DNA of 64,000 nucleotides from Alistipes sp. An66. GTDB taxonomy: Bacteria > Bacteroidota > Bacteroidia > Bacteroidales > Rikenellaceae. The stretch is from assembly GCF_002161445.1 (NCBI RefSeq), contig NZ_NFHT01000002.1, forward strand, positions 1 to 64,000. Reading direction: 5' to 3'. The translations under genes and the position numbers were made by a program. The notes under the pieces were generated by a model. The model was not told where the DNA came from and ran no database searches. It saw only the letters and a program-made list of their open reading frames with translations. Positions 34,870-43,284 of the stretch are shown here, in pieces; position 1 is the stretch's first letter; each line of letters begins with the position of its first letter.

Positions 34870-35805
34870 ATGACCGAGTTCGGATTCATCGACCACATAC
34901 GCCGGCGTTTTGCCGATCTTCCCGATCAGGGATTCGAGGGTATCGGCGACGACTGCGCCGTGCTTCCGTTGGGCGGGGAGGCGCTGGTTTTCACGTCGGA
35001 TCTCCTCACCGAGGGGGTTCACTTCCTGCGCCACGCAACCTCGGCCCGGGAGCTGGGCGGCAAATCCCTTGCCGTAAATTTGAGCGACGTGGCGGCGATG
35101 GGGGCACGCCCCGTTGCGACGCTGCTGTCGATCGCCCTGCCGCCCGACGCCTCCGGAGTGTGGGCCGAGGAGTTCATGGAGGGTTACCGGGAGCTGTCGG
35201 CGCGCTTCGGGACACCGCTCGTCGGGGGCGATACGACCCGCTCGGAGTCGGGCGTTACGATCAACGTCACGGCGATCGGCCGCAGCCCGCTCACGCACCT
35301 CAAACGCCGCCGCGATGCCCGCCCCGACGATGTGATCTTCGTGGCCGGGGAGCTGGGGGCTTCGGGCGCCGGACTTCGGGACCTGCTGGCGGGGCACCCC
35401 GACACCCCGCCGGCCCGCATACACCGCAACCCGCTGCCGCAGGTCGACGAGGGGATCTGGCTCGGCGGACGCCCCGAGGTGCACGCCATGATGGATCTTT
35501 CGGACGGACTGGCTTCGGATCTGCGCCACATTCTCGACGAATCGGACTGCGGCGCGGAGGTGGAACTCGAACGCATTCCCGTAGCCGCCGGCGCGGACCT
35601 GCGGACGGCGGCGTGCGGCGGCGAGGACTACAAACTGCTCTTCACGGCGGCCCCGACGGCGACCCGACAGCTGGAAGAGGAGTTCCTCGCCCGTTTCGGC
35701 ACCCCGCTCCACCGGATCGGGCGCATCACGGAACGCGCGGGCCTGACCTGGCTGCAAGCGGGCAGTCCCGTCCAGCTGGACTGGCAGGGATTCACACACT
35801 ATTGA
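34870..35805 (+). CDS. thiL: thiamine-monophosphate kinase
   Basis: Protein of 311 residues of the PurM/SelD fold: GIGDDCAVLPL (Mg2+/ATP), SDLLTEGVHFL, NLSDVAAMGARP, GGDTTRSESG, MDLSDGLASDL. It phosphorylates thiamine monophosphate to the active cofactor TPP. It is monocistronic, divergent from aroQ, ending at the terminator 35886-35917. Confidence 0.95.
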   Translation: MTEFGFIDHIRRRFADLPDQGFEGIGDDCAVLPLGGEALVFTSDLLTEGVHFLRHATSARELGGKSLAVNLSDVAAMGARPVATLLSIALPPDASGVWAEEFMEGYRELSARFGTPLVGGDTTRSESGVTINVTAIGRSPLTHLKRRRDARPDDVIFVAGELGASGAGLRDLLAGHPDTPPARIHRNPLPQVDEGIWLGGRPEVHAMMDLSDGLASDLRHILDESDCGAEVELERIPVAAGADLRTAACGGEDYKLLFTAAPTATRQLEEEFLARFGTPLHRIGRITERAGLTWLQAGSPVQLDWQGFTHY

Positions 35806-35885
35806 TCCGGCAGGGGCCGCGAAGGCGCCACGGTTCCGTTTCCGCGGGGCAGCCGCCCTCCGCAGCACAAAGTCTTCCGCACACC

Positions 35886-35917
35886 AAAAAGCCCTCCCAC
35901 CCGCAAGGTGAGAGGGC
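35886..35917. terminator. bidirectional terminator between thiL and divIC
   Basis: GCCCTC-CACC/GGTG-GAGGGC stem (35891-35917) with one-base bulges. A5 on the left gives T5 for the minus strand. Confidence 0.78.
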
Positions 35918-35946
35918 CTTTCCTGTCGTACCTCCCCTCCGCCGCC

Positions 35947-36222
35947 CTACTCTTCGAGGATGTAGACGTGCTCGTCGCGCCGCTGCATGCGGTAATGCTC
36001 GCGGGCATACTCTTCGAGGTAGTCGTCGTAACGCAGCCGTTCGAGCAGGGTGCTGTCCCGGGCGATCTTCCCGACATAGAAGTCGCGCTCGCGGTTCAGG
36101 GCGTTGATCTGCCGCTTGATCTTGACGGCATGCAGGGCGTTGCGCCCGATCACGAAGACCGAGAACACGACGATGATCGCCGTCAGGGCGATCCAGAAGC
36201 GGCGTCCGGGCTGAATCTTCAT
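35947..36222 (-). CDS. FtsB/DivIC-family septum protein
   Basis: Protein of 91 residues with the family plan: short cytoplasmic basic start (MKIQPGRRF), one membrane helix (about 9-29), then a periplasmic coiled coil (KIKRQINALNRERDFYVGKIARDSTLLERLR) and the conserved EEYAREHYRMQRRDEHVYI stretch. It acts in the FtsB-FtsL-FtsQ divisome subcomplex. Last of hpt-queE-divIC; its start is immediately after the queE stop. Confidence 0.88.
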   Translation of the reverse strand: MKIQPGRRFWIALTAIIVVFSVFVIGRNALHAVKIKRQINALNRERDFYVGKIARDSTLLERLRYDDYLEEYAREHYRMQRRDEHVYILEE

Positions 36223-36858
36223 TTACGGAATGTGCATGTACTTGTGGGTCTGGATGGAGATGTTCCAGCGGGGATGCGCCTTGGCATACTCGACCAGCAG
36301 GGGCATCACCCGTTCGGCGACGCTCCACTCGGGTTGCAGGTAGAGCAGACAGTGTTTCCGCACCCGGGCGGCATTCCGCTCGGCCCATTCCAGATCCGCC
36401 TCCCCCTCGACGATGACCTTCAACTCATCGGCCCGTCCGAAGGCCTCTTCCAACGGGGGCTGCTGCCGTTTGGGCGAAAGGCATACCCAGTCGAAAACGC
36501 CGCTGAACGGATGGGATCCCGACGTTTCGAGGAAGATTTCGAGCCCCCGGGCGCGGAGCGTCTCGGTCAGCACGCCCAGCGGATAGAGCAGCGGTTCGCC
36601 GCCCGTGATGACGATGGCCTGCGCGGGGCACGACGTAGCGCGGTCGATCACCGTCTGCACGTCGGTCGGGGGATAGAGTTTCGGATTCCACGTGTATTTG
36701 GCGTCGCACCAGCGGCACCCGACGTCGCAACCTCCGAGACGGATGAAATAGGCGGGTTTCCCGGCATGGAACCCCTCGCCCTGAATGGTGTAGAAGTCCT
36801 CGACGAGCGGCAGCAGCCGCCCGCCGTCGAAGAGTGCGGGATCGATCGTAAGGGCCAT
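36223..36858 (-). CDS. queE: 7-carboxy-7-deazaguanine synthase
   Basis: Protein of 211 residues of the radical-SAM superfamily. The cluster motif is C-D-V-G-C-R-W-C (CxxxCxxC, about 44-51). The substrate/SAM segments FYTIQGEGFHAGKPAYFIRL and VITGGEPLLYP are typical of QueE. It contracts the pterin ring of carboxytetrahydropterin in queuosine/preQ0 synthesis. Other que genes are not in the window. Tightly packed between hpt and divIC. Confidence 0.93.
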   Translation of the reverse strand: MALTIDPALFDGGRLLPLVEDFYTIQGEGFHAGKPAYFIRLGGCDVGCRWCDAKYTWNPKLYPPTDVQTVIDRATSCPAQAIVITGGEPLLYPLGVLTETLRARGLEIFLETSGSHPFSGVFDWVCLSPKRQQPPLEEAFGRADELKVIVEGEADLEWAERNAARVRKHCLLYLQPEWSVAERVMPLLVEYAKAHPRWNISIQTHKYMHIP

Positions 36859-37401
36859 CTATTCCGTGACGACGTAAATATCTTTCAGACTGCGCCCCAA
36901 CTGGTCGTAGTCGAGGCCGTATCCGACGATGAATTCGTTTCCGATCTCCATGGCGCGGTACTTGATGGGGCGCGTCTTGCGGTAGGAGCCGGGCTTGAAG
37001 AAGAGCGTGCAGACCTCGATGGAGGCGGGCTTGCGGGCTTCGAGGTCGCGGATCATGTGGTCGATGGACTCTCCGGTATCGACGATGTCCTCGACGACGA
37101 TCACATGGCGGCCCTCGATCGAGCCGTTGAGTCCGATGAGGCTGCGGACCGTTCCGGAGGACTCGGTACCCTCGTAGGAGGAGAGTTTCACGAACGAAAG
37201 TTCGTTCTGGAATTCGATTTTCTTGATCAGGTCGCTCATGAACATGAACGAACCGTTCAGAATACCGAGAAACAGGGGCGTCTCCTTGTCGGCGTAATCG
37301 TGGTTGATCCGTTGGGCCACGGCCTCGACGGCGCGGTCTATTTCAGCGGCCGGGATCATGATTTTGAACTCCTTGTCGTGAAGTTTTATGGTATCCCCCA
37401 T
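36859..37401 (-). CDS. hpt: hypoxanthine phosphoribosyltransferase
   Basis: Protein of 180 residues, type I PRTase fold. The PRPP loop is VIVVEDIVDTGES (about 98-110), with FVKLSSYEGTESSG flexible loop and a C-terminal hood ending YGLDYDQLGRSLKDIYVV. It salvages hypoxanthine or guanine to IMP/GMP. First gene of hpt-queE-divIC, behind a TATTTTTG promoter. Confidence 0.94.
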   Translation of the reverse strand: MGDTIKLHDKEFKIMIPAAEIDRAVEAVAQRINHDYADKETPLFLGILNGSFMFMSDLIKKIEFQNELSFVKLSSYEGTESSGTVRSLIGLNGSIEGRHVIVVEDIVDTGESIDHMIRDLEARKPASIEVCTLFFKPGSYRKTRPIKYRAMEIGNEFIVGYGLDYDQLGRSLKDIYVVTE

Positions 37402-37443
37402 GGTGTTTCAGAATTTTTAAGGGTTTGGGATTTTAGAATAGTG

Positions 37444-37474
37444 CAAAAATAGGAAATTGCAGGCAAGAAACGAA
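37444..37474 (-). promoter_or_regulatory. hpt promoter
   Basis: Minus strand: -7 TATTTTTG (37451-37444), 19-bp spacer, TTCG at the -33 position (37474-37471). Confidence 0.6.
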
Positions 37475-37495
37475 GAAACGGAACTGTTTTTTTAC

Positions 37496-37543
37496 AAAAT
37501 TCGGTCCGAACGGCCCTGCATGCAGAGCGACGTTCGGACCGAA
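37496..37543 (-). terminator. terminator of the rnf operon
   Basis: TTCGGTCCGAACG and its complement (37500-37512/37531-37543) form a 13-bp stem, with T4 following on the minus strand. It lies 40 bp after the rnfA stop. Confidence 0.8.
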
Positions 37544-37584
37544 CCGCAACAAACCGGAGAATCGGCTCCGGCCGCGTTCCGTCT

Positions 37585-38163
37585 CTATACCAGTCCGGAG
37601 AATCCCATGAAGGCCATGGCCAGGATACCGGCCGTCACGAGCGCAATGGGAATACCCTTGAAGGCCTTGGGGACATCCTCGAAGTCGAGGCGTTCGCGGA
37701 TGCCGGCGAAGAGAATCAGCGCCAGCGCGAATCCCAGGGCCGTCGCCACCGAATAGGTAACGCTTTGCAGGAGATCGAACTCCTTCTGGATCATGAGGAT
37801 CGCCACACCCAGCACGGCGCAGTTCGTCGTGATCAGCGGAAGGAAGATGCCGAGCGCCTGATAGAGCGACGGAGAGAGTTTTTTGAGCATGATCTCGACC
37901 ATCTGCACGAGCGCCGCGATCACGAGGATGAAGACGATGGTCTGCATGTACTCGATGTGCAGCGGAACGAGGATGTAGGTCTGAATGGGCCATGCAACGA
38001 GGGCCGTGAGCGCCATGACGAACGTGACGGCAGCGCCCATGCCCATCGAGGTCTCGACCTTCGACGACACGCCCAGGAAGGGGCAGATGCCGAGGAACTG
38101 GGCCAGGACGACGTTGTTGACGAAGATGGCGCCGATGATGATTGCGAAATAGGAGATCTCCAT
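37585..38163 (-). CDS. rnfA: Rnf complex subunit RnfA
   Basis: Protein of 192 residues with six membrane helices, opening [32 protein letters not shown]. The [12 protein letters not shown] segment carries the Cys that, with RnfE, holds a membrane-embedded [2Fe-2S] cluster in Rnf/NQR complexes. Last gene of the operon, 2 bp after rnfE. Confidence 0.95.
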   Translation of the reverse strand: MEISYFAIIIGAIFVNNVVLAQFLGICPFLGVSSKVETSMGMGAAVTFVMALTALVAWPIQTYILVPLHIEYMQTIVFILVIAALVQMVEIMLKKLSPSLYQALGIFLPLITTNCAVLGVAILMIQKEFDLLQSVTYSVATALGFALALILFAGIRERLDFEDVPKAFKGIPIALVTAGILAMAFMGFSGLV

Positions 38164-38165
38164 GA

Positions 38166-38750
38166 CTACTTCTTGGCTAATTTGTTAAACAGAACCATCA
38201 GATATCCCAGTACGAGGAAGGCTCCGGGTGCCAGGACGAAAATCAGCGGCGTGTAGTCGGCGAATCCGAGATTGATCCCGAAGATGGCGCCGCTGCCGAG
38301 GATCTCGCGCACGGCGCCGATGACCGTCAGCGAGAGGGTGAAACCGATGCCGATCCCGACGCCGTCGAGCATCGAGTCGAAGGGCGAATTTTTCGAAGCG
38401 AAGGCTTCGGCACGCCCGAGGATGATGCAGTTGACGACGATCAGCGGGATGAAGACGCCGAGCGAGGCGTAGAGTGCCGGCACGAAGGCCTGCATCAGCA
38501 TCTGGATGATCGTGACGAACGAGGCGATCACGACGATGAAGGCCGGGATGCGGACCTTGTCGGGGATGAGGTTCTTGATGAGCGAGATCACGAGGTTCGA
38601 CATGATGAGCACGGCCGTCGTGGCGAGGCCCATGCCCATGCCGTTTTCGGCCGAGGTCGTGGTACCCAGCGTGGGGCACATGCCGAGCACCAGCACGAAC
38701 GTCGGGTTGTTTTTGAGGATGCCGCTCAAAGCGATTTTCAGTTTATTCAT
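38166..38750 (-). CDS. rnfE: Rnf complex subunit RnfE
   Basis: Protein of 194 residues, six helices, inverted-topology homologue of RnfA. Conserved [24 protein letters not shown] near the N-terminus supplies the partner Cys of the shared cluster. The start overlaps the rnfG stop by 8 bp. Confidence 0.95.
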   Translation of the reverse strand: MNKLKIALSGILKNNPTFVLVLGMCPTLGTTTSAENGMGMGLATTAVLIMSNLVISLIKNLIPDKVRIPAFIVVIASFVTIIQMLMQAFVPALYASLGVFIPLIVVNCIILGRAEAFASKNSPFDSMLDGVGIGIGFTLSLTVIGAVREILGSGAIFGINLGFADYTPLIFVLAPGAFLVLGYLMVLFNKLAKK

Positions 38751-39408
38751 GTTGCCCTCCTTCCTGAGCCGCAGGCTCGTTGGTTTGTGTAGCGACGGTA
38801 TGCGTAGCGCCGGATGCGGTGTCGGTAGCCTCGACGCCGGTCGCTACGCTCTTGTAGGCCATCCAGGCACGGTTCACGGCATCGACGTAGGCGCGCGAGG
38901 AGATCGTCGCGGCGGTCAGCGCATCGACGTCCCCGCCATCCTTCGTCACGGCGAGTTTGCCGCCGACGAGTTTCTTGTTTTCGAGTTTCTGGCCCTGGAT
39001 GCTGCCCAGCAGGACATTTCCTTCGTCGGCCATTTTGGTTCCCAGTCCGGGAGTCTCGGACTGTTCGAGGACGTTGACATTGACGACCTCTCCGTCGGGC
39101 GTGAAGCCGACCATCAGGCGGACGACGCCGTTGAAACCCTGCTTGGTCATGGTCTGCACGGCATAACCGGCAACTTCGCCGCCATTTCTGGCGGTATAGA
39201 CCGTAATGGGCAATTCATCGATCGTCAGGGTCTGCTCCTCGGTCGACTCGAACGCCGGGAGCACCTCGGTGAGGGCGCTCTTCGTAGCGGCCTCCTTGGC
39301 CAGTGCGATCGGCTCCTCGGTAATCATGTTGACGACACCGACGCCGGCCGAAGCCACGAGGGTGATGCCGAAGAGGACGGCGGTCATGTTGACAAGTGTA
39401 CTTTTCAT
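38743..39408 (-). CDS. rnfG: Rnf complex FMN-binding subunit RnfG, with a second flavinylation-like motif
   Basis: Protein of 221 residues: one N-terminal membrane helix (about 7-27) and a periplasmic FMN-binding domain. The expected covalent FMN site is D-A-L-T-A-A-T-I-S, Thr168. A second perfect D-x-x-S-G-A-T-x-T motif, D-T-A-S-G-A-T-H-T (Thr202), lies in the C-terminal tail, outside the usual domain. ApbE attaches FMN to the Thr of such motifs. No apbE gene is in the window. Order in the operon rnfB-C-D-G-E-A is standard. Confidence 0.94.
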   Translation of the reverse strand: MKSTLVNMTAVLFGITLVASAGVGVVNMITEEPIALAKEAATKSALTEVLPAFESTEEQTLTIDELPITVYTARNGGEVAGYAVQTMTKQGFNGVVRLMVGFTPDGEVVNVNVLEQSETPGLGTKMADEGNVLLGSIQGQKLENKKLVGGKLAVTKDGGDVDALTAATISSRAYVDAVNRAWMAYKSVATGVEATDTASGATHTVATQTNEPAAQEGGQHE

Positions 39409-39420
39409 GGTTCCCTCCTC

Positions 39421-40395
39421 CTATTTTACGCCGAAGCGCTTGGGTTTGACATACTTGTTGATCAGGGGCACGCAGGCGTTCATCATCAGGATGGCGAACG
39501 ACATACCCTCGGGATAGGCGCCCCACAGACGGATGAGCATCGTGACGACGCCGATTCCGACGGCGAAGATCACGCCGCCCTTGACGGTCATCGGCGAGGT
39601 CGAGTAGTCGGTGGCCATGAAGACCGAACCGAGGATGGCGCCTCCGGCCAGCACATGGAACAGGGGCAGCTGCCAGAGCAGGGCGGGATTTTCCGTTCCC
39701 TTTGTTCCGAGCGCCACGAAGAAGGCGAACAGGGCCATCGTGGCGAGGATCGTCACGGGGATGTGCCACGTGATGACGCGGCGCCAGAGCAGGTAGACGA
39801 AGCCGAGGAGGAGGGCCAGCGCGGCAACCTCACCCAGCGAACCGGGCATGTTGCCGAGCAGGAGGTCCTGCACGCCGAGGGCATCGGGTCCGACGGCCCC
39901 GTGCTTGACGGCGGCCAGCGGCGTAGCGCCCGAGAGGGCGTCGAAGGCGCCCTGAACGGGCATGGGCCACGTGGTCATCTGCACGGGATAGGCGATCAGC
40001 AGGAAGACGCGCCCGACGAGTGCCGGGTTGAAGGGGTTCTTGCCGAGGCCTCCGAAGGTCATCTTGGCGATGGCGATGGCGACGAAGGCGCCGATGACGA
40101 CGATCCACCAGGGAATCGAGGCCGGGAGGTTGAAGGCCAGCAGGACGCCGGTCACGACGGCCGACCAGTTGGAGATGGTGAGGGGGCCATTGACGAAGAA
40201 TTTCTGGATCAGGAATTCGAACACCACGCAGGCAGCGACCGAGATGGCCGTCACGCGGAGCACGTCGACGCCGAAGACGATGGTCGAGACAACCAGCGCG
40301 GGCATCAGGGCGATCACCACGTCGCGCATGATGCAGGCCGTCGACTGGGAGGTCTGGACGTGCGGTGCGGGGGCGACAATGAGTTTGTTTGCCAT
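39421..40395 (-). CDS. rnfD: Rnf complex subunit RnfD
   Basis: Protein of 324 residues, multi-helix, homologous to NqrB. The covalent FMN motif is D-A-L-S-G-A-T-P-L with Thr158. It is part of the ion-translocating core of the ferredoxin:NAD+ oxidoreductase. Confidence 0.95.
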   Translation of the reverse strand: MANKLIVAPAPHVQTSQSTACIMRDVVIALMPALVVSTIVFGVDVLRVTAISVAACVVFEFLIQKFFVNGPLTISNWSAVVTGVLLAFNLPASIPWWIVVIGAFVAIAIAKMTFGGLGKNPFNPALVGRVFLLIAYPVQMTTWPMPVQGAFDALSGATPLAAVKHGAVGPDALGVQDLLLGNMPGSLGEVAALALLLGFVYLLWRRVITWHIPVTILATMALFAFFVALGTKGTENPALLWQLPLFHVLAGGAILGSVFMATDYSTSPMTVKGGVIFAVGIGVVTMLIRLWGAYPEGMSFAILMMNACVPLINKYVKPKRFGVK

Positions 40396-40440
40396 AAGTG
40401 TTATCGTAAAATTTTGACTTTTCGGGTTAACGTGCGGCGT

Positions 40441-41790
40441 TTACTTTTTGGGCGCTGCGGCAGCGGCACGGGCGCGGATGCGGCCCATGACGGTCTGTTT
40501 TCCGAGGCGCACCCAGTCCAGCAGCGGCAGGTAGGCCGGGCAGGTGGACTGACAGCAGCCGCACTCGATGCAGGAGGTGATCATGCGGGCTTCGAGTTCG
40601 TCCCAGTTCTTCTTCTGGGTCATCTTCGAGAGGAAGTAGGGTTCGAGACCCATCGGGCAGGCCGAGACGCACTTCGCGCACTTGATGCACTGCGAAGCCT
40701 CGCGACGGCGGGCGTCGCGCTCCGAGAGGACGGTGATACCCGAGCAGCCCTTCGTGACGGGCGAGTCGAGGTTGACCATCGCACGGCCCATCATCGGGCC
40801 GCCGTTGATCACCTTGCCGGCATTTTCGGGCAGGCCCCCGGCGGCGGCTATCAGCGCCGAGACGGGCGTACCCATACGCGTGAGGAGGTTCCTGGGCTCC
40901 CGGAGGTTCTTGCCCGTGATGGTGACGACGCGCTGGATGAGCGGCATGCGCTTCTGCACGGCCTGGTAGACGGCGAAGGTCGTCGAGGCGTTGCAGACCA
41001 CGGCGCCGATGTCGATCGGCAGGGCGGGCGGAGGCGGCACCTGACGTCCCGTGACGGCGGCGATCAGCTGTTTCTCACCGCCCTGCGGATAGCGGACCTT
41101 CAAGGGCACGACCTCGATACCCTTGTATTGTGCGGCGATCTTCGAGAGGTGTGCAATGGCATCGGGCTTGTTGTTCTCGATACCGATGTAGGCCTTCCCG
41201 ACGCCGACGGCCTTCATCAGGATCGTGACGCCGACGACCATCTCCTCACCGTGCTCCAACATCATGCGGTGGTCGGAGGTCAGATAGGGCTCGCACTCCA
41301 CGCCGTTGATGATCAGGCATTCGGCCTTCTTGCCGGCGGGGATCGAAAGTTTCACATGCGTGGGGAACGTGGCGCCGCCCATACCGACGATGCCGGCCTC
41401 CTTGATGCGGGCGATGATCTCCTGTGCCGACAGGCTGCACTCCCGGACGAGTTTGTCCGAGCGGTCGATTCCTTCGGCCCACTCGTCGCCTTCGCGCTTG
41501 ATGGTGATCATCATCTGCCGCAGCCCCTGTCCGTTGGGAACCATGTCGACGGCCGTCACGGTACCCGAAATCGGGGAATGGATGTTTGCCGACATGAAGC
41601 TGCCGGCCTCGGCGATGAGCTGCCCGGTGAGCACCTTGTCACCCTTGGCGACCTTGGCCACGGCCGGGGCCCCGATGTGCTGTGCGAGGGGGATGTTGAC
41701 CGCCTCGGGCAGCGGAAGCACCTCGATGGGCTTGGCGCAGCTCAATTTATTTGCCGACGGATGGACTCCGCCTATTGGAAATGTCTTCAT
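40441..41790 (-). CDS. rnfC: Rnf complex NADH/FMN subunit RnfC
   Basis: Protein of 449 residues: N-terminal barrel-sandwich (GAPAVAKVAKGDKVLTGQLI), a Rossmann-type NADH/FMN domain (GIVGMGGATFPTHVKL), then two [4Fe-4S] motifs, CIKCAKCVSACP and CIECGCCQSTCP (about 365-415). It passes electrons between RnfB/RnfG flavins and NAD+. It lies 16 bp after rnfB. Confidence 0.95.
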   Translation of the reverse strand: MKTFPIGGVHPSANKLSCAKPIEVLPLPEAVNIPLAQHIGAPAVAKVAKGDKVLTGQLIAEAGSFMSANIHSPISGTVTAVDMVPNGQGLRQMMITIKREGDEWAEGIDRSDKLVRECSLSAQEIIARIKEAGIVGMGGATFPTHVKLSIPAGKKAECLIINGVECEPYLTSDHRMMLEHGEEMVVGVTILMKAVGVGKAYIGIENNKPDAIAHLSKIAAQYKGIEVVPLKVRYPQGGEKQLIAAVTGRQVPPPPALPIDIGAVVCNASTTFAVYQAVQKRMPLIQRVVTITGKNLREPRNLLTRMGTPVSALIAAAGGLPENAGKVINGGPMMGRAMVNLDSPVTKGCSGITVLSERDARRREASQCIKCAKCVSACPMGLEPYFLSKMTQKKNWDELEARMITSCIECGCCQSTCPAYLPLLDWVRLGKQTVMGRIRARAAAAAPKK

Positions 41791-41806
41791 ATCTCGCTAA
41801 CGATTT

Positions 41807-42859
41807 TTACGATTCATGACTGGGCTCCTTCGGAGCCTCCTTTGCAGCAGCCTTTTCTGCGGCCGGAGCAGCCTTCGGAGCCTCCTTTGCAGCAGCCTTT
41901 TCTGCGGCCGGAGCAGCCTTCGGAGCCTCCTTTGCAGCAGCCTTTTCTGCGGCCGGAGCGGCCTTCGGAGCCTCCTTTGCAACAGCCTTTTCTGCGGCCG
42001 GAGCGGCCTTCGGGGCGGCCGGGGCTTTCGGCTCCTTCGGCAGCGGATCCATGCCGACGAGCTTGATGGCTCCCGTCGGGCACTCGTTCACGCACTTGCG
42101 GCAGAGTTTGCACTTCTGCGGGTCGATGTAGGCGAGGTTGTTCTCCACGGTAATGGCCCCGAAAGCGCAGACCTTCTCGCACTTGCCGCAACCGATACAC
42201 CCGGCCTTGCAGGCCTTCATCACGACGGCGCCCTTGTCCTTCGAGACACACGAAACATACACCGCACGGTTCTTGGGCCACTTCTTGCGCAGTTCGATCA
42301 CCATCTTGGGGCAGGCCTTGACGCAGGCGCCGCAGGCCGTACACTTGTCGGGATCGACCTCCGGAAGACCCGTTTCGGGATTCATGCGGATGGCATCGAA
42401 GGCGCAGGCGGCCACGCAGTCGCCGAACCCGAGACATCCGAACGCACATCCCGTCTCGCCGACATAGAGCGAGGCGGCTACGGCGCAGGATTTCGTGCCG
42501 TTGTACTCATTGGTGCGGGGACGTTTCTCGCACGTGCCGCCGCAACGGACCGTAGCGACTTCGGGCTGTTTTTCGGCGGCCGCCTTTCCGAGGTAGGCCG
42601 CGATGGCCTTCATGCAGTCGCCGCCGCCCACGGGGCAGAAGAGATCGGAGATGTCATCGCGCTTGACCAGGGCATCGGCCATACCGCGACAACCGGCGAA
42701 ACCGCAGCCACCGCAGTTCGCTCCGGGCAGCATTTTCTCCACCTCGTCGATCCGGGGGTCCTCCTCGACGCGGAACTTCTGCGCCACGAAGTAGAGGATC
42801 ACGGCCGCGAGCACACCCAACACGCACAGTGTCAGAATCGTGTAAAGTAATACTTCCAT
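41807..42859 (-). CDS. rnfB: Rnf complex ferredoxin-like subunit RnfB with repetitive C-terminal tail
   Basis: Protein of 350 residues. N-terminal helix (5-27), then a [4Fe-4S] motif Cys49/Cys52/Cys57/Cys75, followed by several CxxCxxCxxxC ferredoxin motifs (about 110-265). It is the entry point for ferredoxin electrons. From about residue 280 the protein is a tail of Ala/Pro/Lys/Glu built from four 15-residue repeats (AAPAAEKAAAKEAPK). The body is of normal length, so the tail is an addition. The start overlaps the rseC stop. Confidence 0.95.
   Translation of the reverse strand: MEVLLYTILTLCVLGVLAAVILYFVAQKFRVEEDPRIDEVEKMLPGANCGGCGFAGCRGMADALVKRDDISDLFCPVGGGDCMKAIAAYLGKAAAEKQPEVATVRCGGTCEKRPRTNEYNGTKSCAVAASLYVGETGCAFGCLGFGDCVAACAFDAIRMNPETGLPEVDPDKCTACGACVKACPKMVIELRKKWPKNRAVYVSCVSKDKGAVVMKACKAGCIGCGKCEKVCAFGAITVENNLAYIDPQKCKLCRKCVNECPTGAIKLVGMDPLPKEPKAPAAPKAAPAAEKAVAKEAPKAAPAAEKAAAKEAPKAAPAAEKAAAKEAPKAAPAAEKAAAKEAPKEPSHES
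41827..42006. repeat. 45-bp in-frame tandem repeat in rnfB
   Basis: Four nearly identical 45-bp units (41827-41871, 41872-41916, 41917-41961, 41962-42006), differing at two or three bases. They encode the Ala/Lys/Glu-rich tail of RnfB. The near identity implies recent expansion by slippage or recombination. Confidence 0.92.
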
Positions 42860-43281
42860 CAGATTTTAGTTATTGTAAATTGAATTGTGTGTTCGATTCT
42901 GCGCCGGCAGAGCCACAGCACGCCGTAATAGAGGACCACGGCGGCGAGCGAAACCGCGACGCCGACGCCTTCTCCGGCGCCGAAGACCCCGACGGAGAGG
43001 ATCAGCGCGGCGAGCAAAACGACAAGCGCACCGCCATAAGCCAACAGGACAGCGATGCGCCCGGCCTTTTTCCGCACGCCGACACAGACCGCCTCTCCGG
43101 GCGCATAGCAGCCGGCTTCGGGCGTCGGAACGACGACGATCTTCTCCTGTGTTTCGGCCATTCCGCAGGCCTGACGGGCCTTGCAGGCTCCGCAGGCGCT
43201 CCGGGAGGTGATTTTCACATGAACGACACCCTTTTCAGCGCACTGCACGATACCTTCGTGCTCGATGATCCCGGTATCCAC
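42859..43281 (-). CDS. rseC: RseC/SoxR-reducing-system family membrane protein
   Basis: Protein of 140 residues. The soluble N-terminal part has the family Cys set C-G-A-C-K-A-R-Q-A-C-G (about 30-40) and a further Cys near 58. Two membrane helices follow (about 75-95 and 102-122) and a basic tail. RseC proteins accompany Rnf/Rsx complexes, which in E. coli keep SoxR reduced. Here it lies between nadE (3 bp) and rnfB (overlapping), so it is probably an Rnf accessory. Confidence 0.88.
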   Translation of the reverse strand: MDTGIIEHEGIVQCAEKGVVHVKITSRSACGACKARQACGMAETQEKIVVVPTPEAGCYAPGEAVCVGVRKKAGRIAVLLAYGGALVVLLAALILSVGVFGAGEGVGVAVSLAAVVLYYGVLWLCRRRIEHTIQFTITKI

Positions 43282-43284
43282 GCC

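Noticed and set aside
41827..42006. Possible CRISPR-like repeat array
   Set aside because: Units are directly adjacent with no spacers and encode part of RnfB.
38506..42066. A 1186-codon open frame antisense to the rnf genes
   Set aside because: Asp/Gly/His-rich antisense shadow with no promoter or domain.
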